From Streptomyces roseifaciens (GTDB lineage Bacteria > Actinomycetota > Actinomycetes > Streptomycetales > Streptomycetaceae): a stretch of DNA of 64,000 nucleotides. A model generated the notes under the pieces. The model saw only the letters and a program-made list of their open reading frames with translations. It was not told the DNA's origin and searched no databases. A program made the translations under genes and the position numbers. Position 1 is the first letter of the stretch. Each line of letters opens with the position of its first letter. The stretch covers positions 558,001-622,000 of the forward strand of contig NZ_LNBE01000004.1 in the NCBI RefSeq assembly GCF_001445655.1, read 5' to 3'. Positions 24,058 to 37,473 of this stretch are shown piece after piece.

Positions 24058-24816
24058 ATGGCTGACCAGGGCGCTGGCCGCCGACCCAAGTACCAGCGGA
24101 TCGCTGCCGATCTGCGGGACGCGATCCAGGGCGGCGAGTACGAACCCGGTGGTCGGCTGCCCGGCGAGAACGAGTTGATGGCCACCTACGGCGTGGCCCG
24201 CATGACCGTTCGTCAAGCACTCGGTCTGCTTCAGAGTGAAGGCATCGCCGAGGCTCGAAAAGGTGCGGGCGTCTTTGTGCGCTCGTTCCGGCCTATCCGG
24301 CGCCGGGGCATTCAGCGGCTGACCGAAGACACGTGGACTTCCGGGCGGTCCATATGGGCGGCCGATATCGAGGATCGCGACCTCGCGGTGGACCGCATCG
24401 AGGTCACCGAAGAGTCGGCACCGGAACATGTGGCCTCGATCCTCGGGCTGGCTCCGGAGGCCGCCGTCTGCGTGAGGAGCAGGCGCTTCGTACTCGACGG
24501 CAGGCCGGTCCTGCTTTCCGTGTCCTACCTCCCCGCCGAACTCGTGGCGGGGTCCCCGATCACCCGGGAGGACACCGGCCCCGGAGGTACCTACGCACGC
24601 TTGGCGGAACTCGGAGCCGCGCCCGTGCGCTTCCGCGAGGAGATCCGGTGCCGGATGCCTTCGGGTGACGAGGCCGACCGGCTCGGCCTGACGTCGGGGA
24701 CCCCGGTCGTCTTGATCTGCCGCACGGCCTTCGCCGAAGGCGGTCGAGCCGTCGAGGTCAACGAGATGACGCTCGACTCGGCTTCGTACGTGCTGGAGTA
24801 CGAGTTCGACCGGTAG
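24058..24816 (+). CDS. GntR/HutC-family transcriptional regulator
   Basis: The 252-aa protein has an N-terminal GntR winged helix (KYQRIAADLRDAIQGGEYEP..., ATYGVARMTVRQALGLLQ) and a UTRA domain from about residue 95 with TGPGGTYARLAELG. It is unrelated in position to the AICE regulator, though of the same subfamily. The target genes are not obvious: neighbours are a DUF6247 gene and a divergent-end GNAT gene. The effector is unknown. Confidence 0.9.
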   Translation: MADQGAGRRPKYQRIAADLRDAIQGGEYEPGGRLPGENELMATYGVARMTVRQALGLLQSEGIAEARKGAGVFVRSFRPIRRRGIQRLTEDTWTSGRSIWAADIEDRDLAVDRIEVTEESAPEHVASILGLAPEAAVCVRSRRFVLDGRPVLLSVSYLPAELVAGSPITREDTGPGGTYARLAELGAAPVRFREEIRCRMPSGDEADRLGLTSGTPVVLICRTAFAEGGRAVEVNEMTLDSASYVLEYEFDR

Positions 24817-24921
24817 CGGCGACCGCTCCACTGACGAAGGTGCGCTGTCCGTCCGCGGACGTACGGCCCCACCGTCTTCGTCAACTCGCAGATCGCGCGC
24901 GCCCGCTAGCGCGCAGGGCCG

Positions 24922-25386
24922 TCACCCGAGCGCGAACACCAGCTCCGGCCGCTCCCACGTGACCGGCCCCTTCGCGGGCACCGTCCCCGTCCGTTCCGCG
25001 CCCACGCTGCGGTAGAAGCCCTCGGACGGCGGGTGGGAGACGACGCGTACGCCGGAGAGCCCCGCTGCCCGGGCCCGGTCCTTCATGTGGGCCGCCAGGC
25101 GGCGGCCCACACCCAGCCCCTGGGCCTCGTCCGCGACGAACATGAGGTCCAGTTCGGCGGGCGGGCCGAGGATCAGGGCGTAGAAGCCGAGGAGCGCCCC
25201 GCCGCCCGGGCCGCCCCCGTCGCCCCCGCCGTCCCGCTCGGCCACGAAGACGTCGTGGGCCGCTATGTAGTCCGCGGTGACCTCGTAGTCCTCGACCATC
25301 GCCGCGTAGCCGCCCCGGTACGCCCCCGAGCCGCGCACCAGTTCCGTGAGCCGTCCTGCGTCCGCCGCCGTGGCCCGCCTGATCAC
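24922..25386 (-). CDS. GNAT-family N-acetyltransferase
   Basis: GTG start at 25386, 154 aa. GNAT features: MIRRATAADAGRLTELV at the N-terminus, LDLMFVADEAQGLGVGRRLA (acetyl-CoA loop) and GFYRSVGAERTG near the end. A glycine/aspartate-rich insert (RDGGGDGGGPGGGA) is probably a flexible loop. The substrate is unknown. Confidence 0.87.
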   Translation of the reverse strand: MIRRATAADAGRLTELVRGSGAYRGGYAAMVEDYEVTADYIAAHDVFVAERDGGGDGGGPGGGALLGFYALILGPPAELDLMFVADEAQGLGVGRRLAAHMKDRARAAGLSGVRVVSHPPSEGFYRSVGAERTGTVPAKGPVTWERPELVFALG

Positions 25387-25493
25387 CTGTGCCGCCCCCG
25401 TACGAGTGGAGTAATAGATCTAATGGCGTAGAGGCTATTACTTCACCCGTGCTGCGGCCCATGGCCTCCGTCACATCACGCCCGTCACGGCCC

Positions 25494-26728
<1,235 letters not shown>

Positions 26729-26871
26729 ATTCCGCTCTTCGCTCGCAGTCTTATGAGCGCTACCCCCGGTACGCAAGGGTCGCGCACGTGCTGCGCCCGC
26801 GACAGATGGCCTCGCGCCCTCCCTTGCCGCCCGCGGGGCGGCGTCACTACCTTCGGGACGCAGGCCGATAA

Positions 26872-26886
26872 CTGATGGACCGTCAG
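26872..26886. promoter_or_regulatory. 15-bp TetR-like operator (copy 1), upstream of P450
   Basis: CTGATGGACCGTCAG is a near-perfect dyad ending 14 bp before the P450 start. Matching sites occur at 28149-28163 and 41361-41375. The cognate regulator is unknown. Confidence 0.6.
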
Positions 26887-26900
26887 ACATGGAGGGGCCG

Positions 26901-28133
26901 ATGCCCTGTCCCGCGCTCCCCGACGGCTTCGACTTCACCGACCCCGACGTCTACCACCGCCGCGTCCCCCTCCCGGAGTTCGCCGCGCTGCGCGGCACGG
27001 CGCCGGTGTGGTGGAACGCCCAGCCCCACGGCGTCGCCGGCTTCGACGACGACGGCTACTGGGTGGTCACCCGGCACGCGGACGTGAAGGAGGTGTCCAC
27101 CCGGCCGGACCTCTACTCCGCCGCCCTCAACACCTCGATCATCCGCTTCAACGAGCACATATCCCGCGACCAGATCGACGTCCAGCGGCTCATCATGCTC
27201 AACATGGACCCGCCCGAGCACACCCGCGTCCGCCAGATCGTGCAGCGCGGCTTCACGCCGCGCGCGGTCCGCTCCCTGGAGGCGGCCCTGCGGGCGCGCG
27301 CGGGCGCGATCGTGGCCGCGGCGCGGGAGCGCGGCAGCGGCGACTTCGTCACCGACGTCGCCTGCGAACTGCCGCTGCAGGCGATCGCCGAGCTCATCGG
27401 CGTCCCGCAGGAGGACCGGGCCCGGATCTTCGACTGGTCCAACAAGATGATCGCCTACGACGACCCCGAGCTGGCGATCACCGAGGAGGTCGGCGCGAAC
27501 TCCGCGATGGAGCTCATCTCGTACGCGATGAACCTGGCCGCCGCGCGCAAGGAGTGCCCGGCGAAGGACATCGTCAGCCGGCTGGTCGCCGCCGAGGACG
27601 AGGGCAACCTCACCTCCGACGAGTTCGGCTTCTTCGTGCTGCTGCTGGCCGTCGCCGGCAACGAGACCACGCGCAACGCCATCAGTCACGGCATGCACGC
27701 CTTCCTCACCCACCCCGGTCAGTGGGAGCTCTACAAGCGCGAGCGCCCCGCGACCGCGGCGGAGGAGATCGTCCGCTGGGCGACGCCCGTCGTCTCCTTC
27801 CAGCGCACGGCCACCCGGGACACCGAGCTCGGCGGCGCCTGCATCCGAGCAGGTCAGCGGGTGGGCATCTTCTACGCCTCCGCCAACCACGACCCCGAGG
27901 TCTTCACGGACCCGGAGGTCTTCGACATCACCCGCGACCCCAATCCGCACCTGGGCTTCGGCGGCGGCGGCCCGCACTTCTGTCTCGGCCGGTCGCTGGC
28001 CGCGCTGGAGATCGACCTCATCTTCGACGCGGTCGCCGACACGCTCCCGGACATCAGGCTGGAGGGCGAGCCGCGGCGGTTGCGGTCGTCCTGGCTGAAC
28101 GGGATCAAGGAGCTGAAGGTCCGCTATCGGTAA
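26901..28133 (+). CDS. Cytochrome P450 of the CYP125/124/142 clade
   Basis: Of two in-frame ATGs, that at 26901 has GGAGGGG 5 nt upstream and gives 410 aa. The I-helix reads AVAGNETTRNAISHG, the AGNETTRN form typical of the sterol omega-hydroxylating CYP124/125/142 group. The heme loop is GFGGGGPHFCLGRSLA with the axial Cys. The ExxR and PPEHTRVR elements are present. Likely reaction: terminal hydroxylation of a sterol or methyl-branched side chain. The ferredoxin at 42922-43170 could be its electron donor, since both share the 15-mer operator. Confidence 0.92.
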   Translation: MPCPALPDGFDFTDPDVYHRRVPLPEFAALRGTAPVWWNAQPHGVAGFDDDGYWVVTRHADVKEVSTRPDLYSAALNTSIIRFNEHISRDQIDVQRLIMLNMDPPEHTRVRQIVQRGFTPRAVRSLEAALRARAGAIVAAARERGSGDFVTDVACELPLQAIAELIGVPQEDRARIFDWSNKMIAYDDPELAITEEVGANSAMELISYAMNLAAARKECPAKDIVSRLVAAEDEGNLTSDEFGFFVLLLAVAGNETTRNAISHGMHAFLTHPGQWELYKRERPATAAEEIVRWATPVVSFQRTATRDTELGGACIRAGQRVGIFYASANHDPEVFTDPEVFDITRDPNPHLGFGGGGPHFCLGRSLAALEIDLIFDAVADTLPDIRLEGEPRRLRSSWLNGIKELKVRYR

Positions 28134-28148
28134 CCGGCTCCCCGATAA

Positions 28149-28163
28149 CTGATTGATCGTCAA
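28149..28163. promoter_or_regulatory. 15-bp TetR-like operator (copy 2), upstream of the DUF6230 operon
   Basis: CTGATTGATCGTCAA, embedded in CGATAACTGAT as in copy 1, follows the P450 stop by 15 bp and precedes the DUF6230 gene by 200 bp. Confidence 0.55.
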
Positions 28164-28363
28164 TTTCCTTTCCCCGCAGGGGAATAGTCCGTACCGGGAC
28201 CTTGTACGGCGACGGCCGCGGACTTACTCTCGGGTACACCTTCCGGGCAGGCCCGTTCGTCACGCCCCACGCCCGTCACAGCACCGACCCGCGCGATGCG
28301 GCGGGACACGGCGGCCACCCGTCCGGCAGCTCTCATCCGAGGCTCTCCGAGGGGACGATCAGC

Positions 28364-28984
28364 ATGAACGATGCGCAGGACAGACCGGTCACGGGACGGG
28401 TCAGGTGGCGCAAGTTCGCCGTCCTGGCCGTGCCCGGCTTCGCGGCCACGGCGGCGCTGGCCGTCGCGCTCGCCGAGGGGGCCCTCGCGGCCTCGTTCGC
28501 CGTGTCGGGCCAGGAGTTCAAGGTCTCGGCCGACAGCCTGGAGGGCAAGGGGTTCGCGCAGTACGGCGGCGTGGACACCAACGCCCGCGGCGACCTGCTG
28601 CCCGTGGCGGTCACCGCGATCAAGGAGGCCGAGCTGCAGAAGCTCTGCCAGTCCGTGGTCACCCACCTGCCCGTCATCGGGGACATCTCCCTCAACCTGA
28701 CGGCGGGCGGGAGCGGCACCCCGGTCAAGGCCACCAACCTCTTCATCGACGCCACCCAGCTCGGCGGCGACGCGGAGTTCACGAACATCGAGATCGGCCG
28801 CGACGCCTCCACCCTCGACAAGGGCCCGGCCGACGCGCAGGGCATGCAGGACCTCTTCGCCCAGCAGGCCGACCGCGTCAGCATGAAGAAGGTCCGGCAG
28901 GTCGCCTGGGCCACCAACGCAGGAACGTTCAAGCTCGCGGGCCTGCGGATGAACATCTCCAAGGGCAAGCAGGAGTGCTTCTGA
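28364..28984 (+). CDS. DUF6230-family protein
   Basis: The ATG at 28364 has GAGGGG upstream and gives 206 aa. One membrane segment near the N-terminus (FAVLAVPGFAATAALAVALA) is followed by an exported beta-rich domain with FAVSGQEFKVSADSLEGKGF. Members are often misnamed cholesterol esterases; no esterase motif is visible. It is the first gene of a three-gene operon with a DUF6114 protein and a secreted protein, a combination conserved in Streptomyces. Location is probably the outer membrane-proximal surface. Confidence 0.87.
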   Translation: MNDAQDRPVTGRVRWRKFAVLAVPGFAATAALAVALAEGALAASFAVSGQEFKVSADSLEGKGFAQYGGVDTNARGDLLPVAVTAIKEAELQKLCQSVVTHLPVIGDISLNLTAGGSGTPVKATNLFIDATQLGGDAEFTNIEIGRDASTLDKGPADAQGMQDLFAQQADRVSMKKVRQVAWATNAGTFKLAGLRMNISKGKQECF

Positions 28985-32285
<3,301 letters not shown>

Positions 32286-32433
32286 GCCCGGCCGCACCTC
32301 CAGTCGCCCAGCTGGGTCACCCTCGTAGTGCTCGTTGAGACCTTACTGAGTCCTGAAGAACAGACCAGGGCACCTCCACGTCACCGCGCATAATTCGGGC
32401 GCACTCTCGAACATCCCGTGCGACCATGCCCGC

Positions 32434-32970
32434 ATGACCGGTACGGCCCCCCTCCCCGCCTCCTCCTGGAGCATCGCCCCGCAGTCCGTAGGCTCCGCCG
32501 AGTCCGCCGCGTTGCTGCGCGAGTACCTGACGGACGTCGCCGACCGCTGGTACGTCCTCAACCTCGGGCGGCGGTGCACCCCCGAGGAGATCGCGGGGCA
32601 CCTCGCCGAGGATCCCAGCGACGATCTCGACCCGCCGAGCGGGCTGCTGATGGTCGCGCGGCGGGACGGGGAGCCGGTGGGGTGCGTGGGGCTGCGGTGG
32701 TTCGACCGGGTGCGGGGTGCGGCCGAGTTGAAGCGGATGTACGTGCGGCCGGGCGCGCGCGGGCAGGGGCTCGCGCCCGCGCTGCTGGCCGAGGCCGAGG
32801 CCGTCGCCCGGCAGTGGGGCGCGGAGCGGATCCTGCTGGACACGCGGAAGGACCTGGTGGAGGCGGTGGCGCTCTACGCCCGGCACGGGTTCGCCCACGT
32901 CCCGCGGTACAACACCCCCGAGGAGAATCCTTACGCCGAGGTGTGGATGGCGAAGGAGCTCCGGGCCTGA
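32434..32970 (+). CDS. GNAT-family N-acetyltransferase
   Basis: The 178-aa protein has clear GNAT features: AELKRMYVRPGARGQGLAPA (strand 4 and acetyl-CoA loop), RILLDTRKDLVEAVALYARH and a C-terminal GFAHVPRYN. It is divergent from the GT87-PAP2 gene and followed by the amidinotransferase gene 79 bp downstream, perhaps co-transcribed. The substrate is unknown. Confidence 0.9.
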   Translation: MTGTAPLPASSWSIAPQSVGSAESAALLREYLTDVADRWYVLNLGRRCTPEEIAGHLAEDPSDDLDPPSGLLMVARRDGEPVGCVGLRWFDRVRGAAELKRMYVRPGARGQGLAPALLAEAEAVARQWGAERILLDTRKDLVEAVALYARHGFAHVPRYNTPEENPYAEVWMAKELRA

Positions 32971-33049
32971 CGCGAGCCCCCGCGAGGCTGCTTCGAGCCC
33001 CCGCGCGGTCACTTCGGGTGACGTGCCGGATGCAGTAGGTTACGGCGCT

Positions 33050-34138
33050 GTGGAACCTCTCGTTTCGCCCGTCAATTCGCACAACGAGTGGGACCCGCTG
33101 GAAGAGGTCATCGTCGGGCGCCTCGACGGCGCGGCGATCCCTTCCGACCACCCCGTCGTGGCCTGCAACCTCCCGCCGTGGGCGGCGCGGTTGCAGGGGC
33201 TCGCCGCCGGATTCCGGTACCCGCGCGTGCTGATCGAGCGGGCGCAGGAGGAGCTCGACCGGTTCGTCGCCCTCCTGGAGTCCCTCGGCGTCACGGTCAG
33301 GCGCCCGGACGCGGTCGACCACAAGCGGCGGTTCGCCACCCCCGACTGGTCGTCGCGCGGCTTCGCCAACGCCTGTCCGCGCGACAGCATGCTCGTGATC
33401 GGCGACGAGATCATCGAGACCCCGATGGCCTGGCCGTGCCGCTACTTCGACACCCACCCCTACCGCACGCTCCTCAAGGACTACTTCCGGCGCGGCGCGC
33501 GGTGGACGGCGGCGCCGAAGCCGCAGCTCACCGACGCGCTGTTCGAGGCGGATTTCCGTGCCCCCGCGCCGGGCGAGCCCGTGCGCCGCATCCTCACCGA
33601 GTTCGAGCCGGTGTTCGACGCCGCGGATTTCGTACGCGCCGGACGCGACCTGTTCGTGACGCGGAGCAACGTCACCAACCGCATGGGCATCGAGTGGCTG
33701 CGCCGTCACCTCGGGCCCGGCTACCGCATCCACGAGATCGAGAGCCGCTGCCGCACGCCCATGCACATCGACACGACGTTCCTTCCGCTCGCGCCCGGCA
33801 AGGTGCTGGTCAACCCCGAGTACATCGACGTCGGCCGGCTGCCCGACGTCCTGCGTTCCTGGGACGTCCTGGTCGCCCCCGAACCCGACCCGATCGAGGA
33901 CCGCCTGCTCCGGATCACCTCGATGTGCGGCAAGTGGCTCAGCCTGAACGTCCTGGTGATCGACGGCACCAGGGTGGTGGCGGAGCGGCACCACACCCGC
34001 ATGCTGCGCGCGCTGGAGCGATGGGGGTTCGAGCCCGTCCCGTGCGACCTGCTGCACTACGCGCCGTTCGGCGGCTCGTTCCACTGCGCGACGCTCGACG
34101 TCCGGCGCCGCGGCACGCTCGCATCGTATTGCCCGTGA
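33050..34138 (+). CDS. Amidinotransferase (glycine/inosamine amidinotransferase family)
   Basis: Starting at the GTG 33050 gives 362 aa (a GTG at 33023 is also possible). The N-terminus HNEWDPLEEVIVGR is the family hallmark. The catalytic Asp193 (AADFVR), His239 (MHIDTTF) and Cys346 (SFHCATLD) match in order and spacing the Asp-His-Cys triad of arginine:glycine amidinotransferase and StrB1. It should transfer an amidino group from arginine to an amine. No aminoglycoside genes are nearby, so the acceptor is unknown. Confidence 0.9.
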   Translation: MEPLVSPVNSHNEWDPLEEVIVGRLDGAAIPSDHPVVACNLPPWAARLQGLAAGFRYPRVLIERAQEELDRFVALLESLGVTVRRPDAVDHKRRFATPDWSSRGFANACPRDSMLVIGDEIIETPMAWPCRYFDTHPYRTLLKDYFRRGARWTAAPKPQLTDALFEADFRAPAPGEPVRRILTEFEPVFDAADFVRAGRDLFVTRSNVTNRMGIEWLRRHLGPGYRIHEIESRCRTPMHIDTTFLPLAPGKVLVNPEYIDVGRLPDVLRSWDVLVAPEPDPIEDRLLRITSMCGKWLSLNVLVIDGTRVVAERHHTRMLRALERWGFEPVPCDLLHYAPFGGSFHCATLDVRRRGTLASYCP

Positions 34139-34192
34139 CCTGCGACCGGTGACCCGCGGGCGGGCCGAGGACGAGGTCCTGCTCCTCGGGCG

Positions 34193-35125
34193 TCAGCGCG
34201 GCTCCCCGAACGTCACCGGTGCGTCGAACGCCGCCCTCCGCGTCGCCCGCCGCAGCGCCTTCAGGACCGTCGGGCCGAGCGTGAGCGTCGCCGTGACCGT
34301 CACGACCGCGCGCGGCACGTCCCAGCCCAGGGAAGTCGCCAGGCAGTACGCGACGAAGCGGGCGAGGTTCTCCTCGACCGGGTCGCCCGGGACGAAGGAG
34401 ACGCCCGTGGCGAGCGAGCCGATGTACGGCCAGCCCTGGAGGTTCATCACCGTGCCGTAGAGGAGGGAGGCCACCGCGCCGTAGCCCGCGAGCATCAGCA
34501 CCTCGCGGGGGCCGCGCAGGCGGTCGGGGCCGGGCAGCAGGCCCGCGCCCATGGCCACCCACCCCATCGACAGCATCTGGAACGGCATCCAGGGCCCGAC
34601 GCCGCCCGTCAGCAGCGCCGACGCGAACATCGACACCGCACCGAGCACGAAGCCGAAGCCGGGGCCGAGGACCCGGCCCGACAGCACCATCAGGAAGAAC
34701 ATCGGCTCGATGCCCGCCGTCCCCGCGCCCAGCGGCCGCAGGGCCGCGCCCGCCGCCGCCAGGACGCCGAGCATCGCGATCGCCTTCGCGTCCAGGCCCG
34801 AGTCGGCGATGGCCGCCACCACGACGGCCAGCAGCAGCGGCAGCAGGGCCGCGAACAGCCACGGCGCGTCCTGGGAGTGCGCGAGGCCCGACGCGGAGTC
34901 GGCGAGCAGGGGCCAGCCGAAGGCCGCCACCCCGGTCGCGGAGACGAGGAGCAGGGCCGCGATCGAGCGCCTGCCGAGGCGTATCGCTCGCGCTTGGCGG
35001 TCGGGAGCGGCGCTGCCGCGGCCGGGTGCGGTGTTCTCGCGGTCGGGGCCGGTGTCCCCGCGGCCGGGTGTGACGTTCTTCCCGTCGGGTGCGGAGTCCT
35101 CGCGGTCCGGTGCGGCGTCCGTCAC
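34193..35125 (-). CDS. ECF transporter substrate-binding (S) component, probably for cobalamin
   Basis: GTG start at 35125 overlapping the EcfA stop (GTGA); 310 aa. Residues 1-45 hold about six 7-residue repeats (xAPDRED/xTPGRGD type). The rest is a six-segment S-component fold with TAGIEPMFFLMVLSGRVLGPGFGFVLG and WMPFQMLSMGWVAMGAGLL. It is the last gene of the operon headed by a cobalamin riboswitch and a transcobalamin-like protein, hence cobalamin is the likely ligand. Confidence 0.85.
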   Translation of the reverse strand: MTDAAPDREDSAPDGKNVTPGRGDTGPDRENTAPGRGSAAPDRQARAIRLGRRSIAALLLVSATGVAAFGWPLLADSASGLAHSQDAPWLFAALLPLLLAVVVAAIADSGLDAKAIAMLGVLAAAGAALRPLGAGTAGIEPMFFLMVLSGRVLGPGFGFVLGAVSMFASALLTGGVGPWMPFQMLSMGWVAMGAGLLPGPDRLRGPREVLMLAGYGAVASLLYGTVMNLQGWPYIGSLATGVSFVPGDPVEENLARFVAYCLATSLGWDVPRAVVTVTATLTLGPTVLKALRRATRRAAFDAPVTFGEPR

Positions 35126-35996
35126 GAGCCCGCCTCCAGCGCGTCCCGCACCTGTCCCACCGTCAGCCACGGCTGCGGCGCGAGGACCTTGGCCACCTGC
35201 GGCGCGAAGGCCGGCGAGGAGACCACCACCTCGGCCGTCGGGCCGTCCGCGACGATCTCGCCGTCGGCGATGACGACGACCCGGTGGGCAAGCTCCGCGG
35301 CCAGTTCCACGTCGTGCGTCGCCAGGACGATCGCGTGCCCCTCGGCGGCGAGGCCGCGCAGGATCTCCACCAGGCGGTGCTTGGCCGCGTAGTCGAGGCC
35401 GCGGGTCGGCTCGTCGAGGAGGATCAGCGGCGGGCTCGCCGTCAGGACGACCGCGAGGGCGAGCGCGAGGCGCTGGCCCTCCGACAGGTCGCGCGGGTGC
35501 GTCGTGCCGGGGACGTCCGGGAGGAGCCGGGAGACGAGCGCGCGGCAGGTGCCCGGTTCCGCGCCCGCGTCACCGTCGGCCGCCGCGCACTCGGCGGCGA
35601 CCGTGTCCGCGTACAGCAGGTCGCGCGGCTCCTGCGGTACGAGGCCCACGTGGCGCAGCAGTTCCGCCGGGGTCGTGCTCTGCGGGGCGGCGCCGCCCAC
35701 GCGCACGGAGCCCGCGGCGGGCTTGTGCATGCCGACGAGCGTGCGCAGCAGCGTGGACTTGCCCGCGCCGTTGCGGCCCATCAGCGCGACCGTCTCCCCG
35801 GCCCGTACGGACAGGTTCACGTCGCGCAGCGCCACCAGCCGGCCGTGCCGGACGGCGAGCCCGGCGGCGGCCGCGGCGGGGGCGGGGCCGGTGTCCGCCG
35901 TGCGGCGGGCCTTGCGCAGGAAGCCGGCGCGGCGGGTGCGGGCCGTGACGCCCTCCGCGCCCTGCGGGGCGGGTGCGGCCGGCGGGGCCGGCGGGG
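35122..35996 (-). pseudogene. EcfA, C-terminal half (second ATPase domain), separated by fold-back insertion
   Basis: These 291 codons encode an ABC ATPase domain with Walker A GRNGAGKSTLL, the signature LSEGQRLALALAV, Walker B LILLDEPTRG and the switch His in LATHDVEL. They lack a natural start: upstream is the 666-bp block 35997-36662. Removing that block joins the frame to the first ATPase domain through the shared PPAPPAAPA linker and gives one 561-residue double-ATPase protein. In the sequence as given the gene is broken; an assembly error is the simplest explanation. Confidence 0.8.
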
Positions 35997-36662
35997 GCCG
36001 CCCCCCCCCCCCGGCGCGGGGGGGGGGGGGGCCCGCCGCCGGTTTCACAGCGCCGGTGGCACAGCAATACTGTTCGACACCGACAGGTGCGGAACAGAGA
36101 GCGAGGTGCCGCCCATGGCCGCGGAGACGGAGACCGGGGAAGCGACCCTGACGGTGGACGAGTTGGCCGCCCGGGCCGGGGTGACCGTCCGCACCGTGCG
36201 CTTCTACAGCACCCGGGGGCTGCTGGAAGCGCACGGTGCGGACGGTCACCCCGGCCCGGGCGGCCAACTCGTCCACCGTCAGGGTCGCTTCCCCGGTCTC
36301 CGTCTCCGCGGCCATGGGCGGCACCTCGCTCTCTGTTCCGCACCTGTCGGTGTCGAACAGTATTGCTGTGCCACCGGCGCTGTGAAACCGGCGGCGGCCC
36401 CCCCGCCCCCCCGCGCGCGGGGGGGTGGGGGCGGGCCTGTGTGCAGGACCGGTCAGGATCCGTCAGGGCCGGTCAAGGCCCATCAAGCCCCCGTCAAGGC
36501 CGGTCAGTGCCGGTGGGCGCGGGCCCCGCCCCCGCCGCGGCCGCCGCCGGGCTCGCCGTCCGGCACGGCCGGCTGGTGGCGCTGCGCGACGTGAACCTGT
36601 CCGTACGGGACGCGCGCCGCATGGCGCCGGCCCTGCGGGTGCGGCCGGCGGGGCCGGCGGGG
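35997..36662. other. 666-bp fold-back insertion or assembly artefact in ecfA
   Basis: The block is bordered by a 28-bp direct repeat (35969-35996 and 36635-36662). Inside are poly-C and poly-G runs (36001-36031); a perfect 171-bp inverted repeat (36034-36204 and 36226-36396) whose left arm encodes the start of a MerR-type regulator (TLTVDELAARAGVTVRTVRF); a 90-bp stretch of decamer-like repeats; an 87-bp inverted copy of 35803-35889; and a 43-bp inverted copy (36597-36639) of 36672-36714. Not a normal gene. Confidence 0.85.
36034..36396. repeat. 171-bp perfect inverted repeat with MerR-gene start in each arm
   Basis: Arms 36034-36204 and 36226-36396 are exact reverse complements around a 21-nt spacer. 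Each contains the promoter side and first 33 or so codons (to TVRTVRF) of a MerR-family regulator gene (start ATG at 36115). No rest of that gene follows. Confidence 0.85.
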
Positions 36663-37473
36663 CCAGCCGCTCCCGCAGGGCCGGCGCCATGCGGCGCGCG
36701 TCCCGTACGGACAGGGGGAGCGGCGACCAGCCGGCCAGCCGGCCCAGGTCGACGACGGGCGGGTGGACCGGCGACACCGCCATGACCTCGGCCGGCTCGC
36801 CCATGACCGGGGCCTGCCCGGGGCCGGGCAGCAGGATGACGCGGTCCGCGTACTGCACGACCCGCTCCAGCCGGTGCTCGGCCATCAGGACCGTGGTTCC
36901 CAGGTCGTGGACCAGGCGCTGCAGGACGGCGAGCACCTCCTCGGCCGCGCCCGGGTCCAGGGCGGACGTCGGCTCGTCGAGGACCAGCACCTTCGGGTGC
37001 GTGGTCAGCACCGAGCCGATCGCGACGCGCTGCTGCTGCCCGCCGGAGAGCGTGGCGATGGGGCGGTCGCGGAGGGTCGCCAGGCCCAGCAGGTCGAGGG
37101 TCTCCTCGACGCGGCGCCGCATGGTGTGCGGGGGGATGCCGAGGGACTCCATGCCGTACGCGAGCTCGTCCTCGACGGTGTCGGTGACGAAGTGCGCGAG
37201 CGGGTCCTGGCCCACGGTGCCGACGACGTCGGCGAGTTCGCGCGGCTTGTGGGTACGGGTGTCGCGGCCGGCGACGGTGACGCGGCCGTGCAGGGTGCCG
37301 CCGGTGAAGTGCGGGACGAGGCCGCTGACGGTGCCGAGGAGGGTGGACTTGCCGACGCCGGACGGGCCGACGAGCAGGCAGAGTTCGCCCTCGGGGACGG
37401 TGAGGTCGACCTCTTGGAGGGAGGGTGCCTCGGCGTCGTCGTAGGTGACCGACACCTGCTCGAAGCGGATCAC
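36663..37473 (-). pseudogene. EcfA, N-terminal half (first ATPase domain), frame runs into insertion
   Basis: From the GTG at 37473, overlapping the EcfT stop (GTGA), about 270 native codons encode the first ABC ATPase domain: Walker A GPSGVGKSTLLG, signature LSGGQQQRVAIG, Walker B VLVLDEPTSALDP and MAEHRLE. As given, the frame continues into the fold-back block and stops at 36463. With the block removed it continues into 35996-35122. The double-domain EcfA would energise the ECF transporter with EcfT and the S component. Confidence 0.8.

Noticed and set aside
36115..36225. MerR-family regulator gene
   Set aside because: Only about the first 35 codons exist before the sequence folds back on itself; no effector domain follows.
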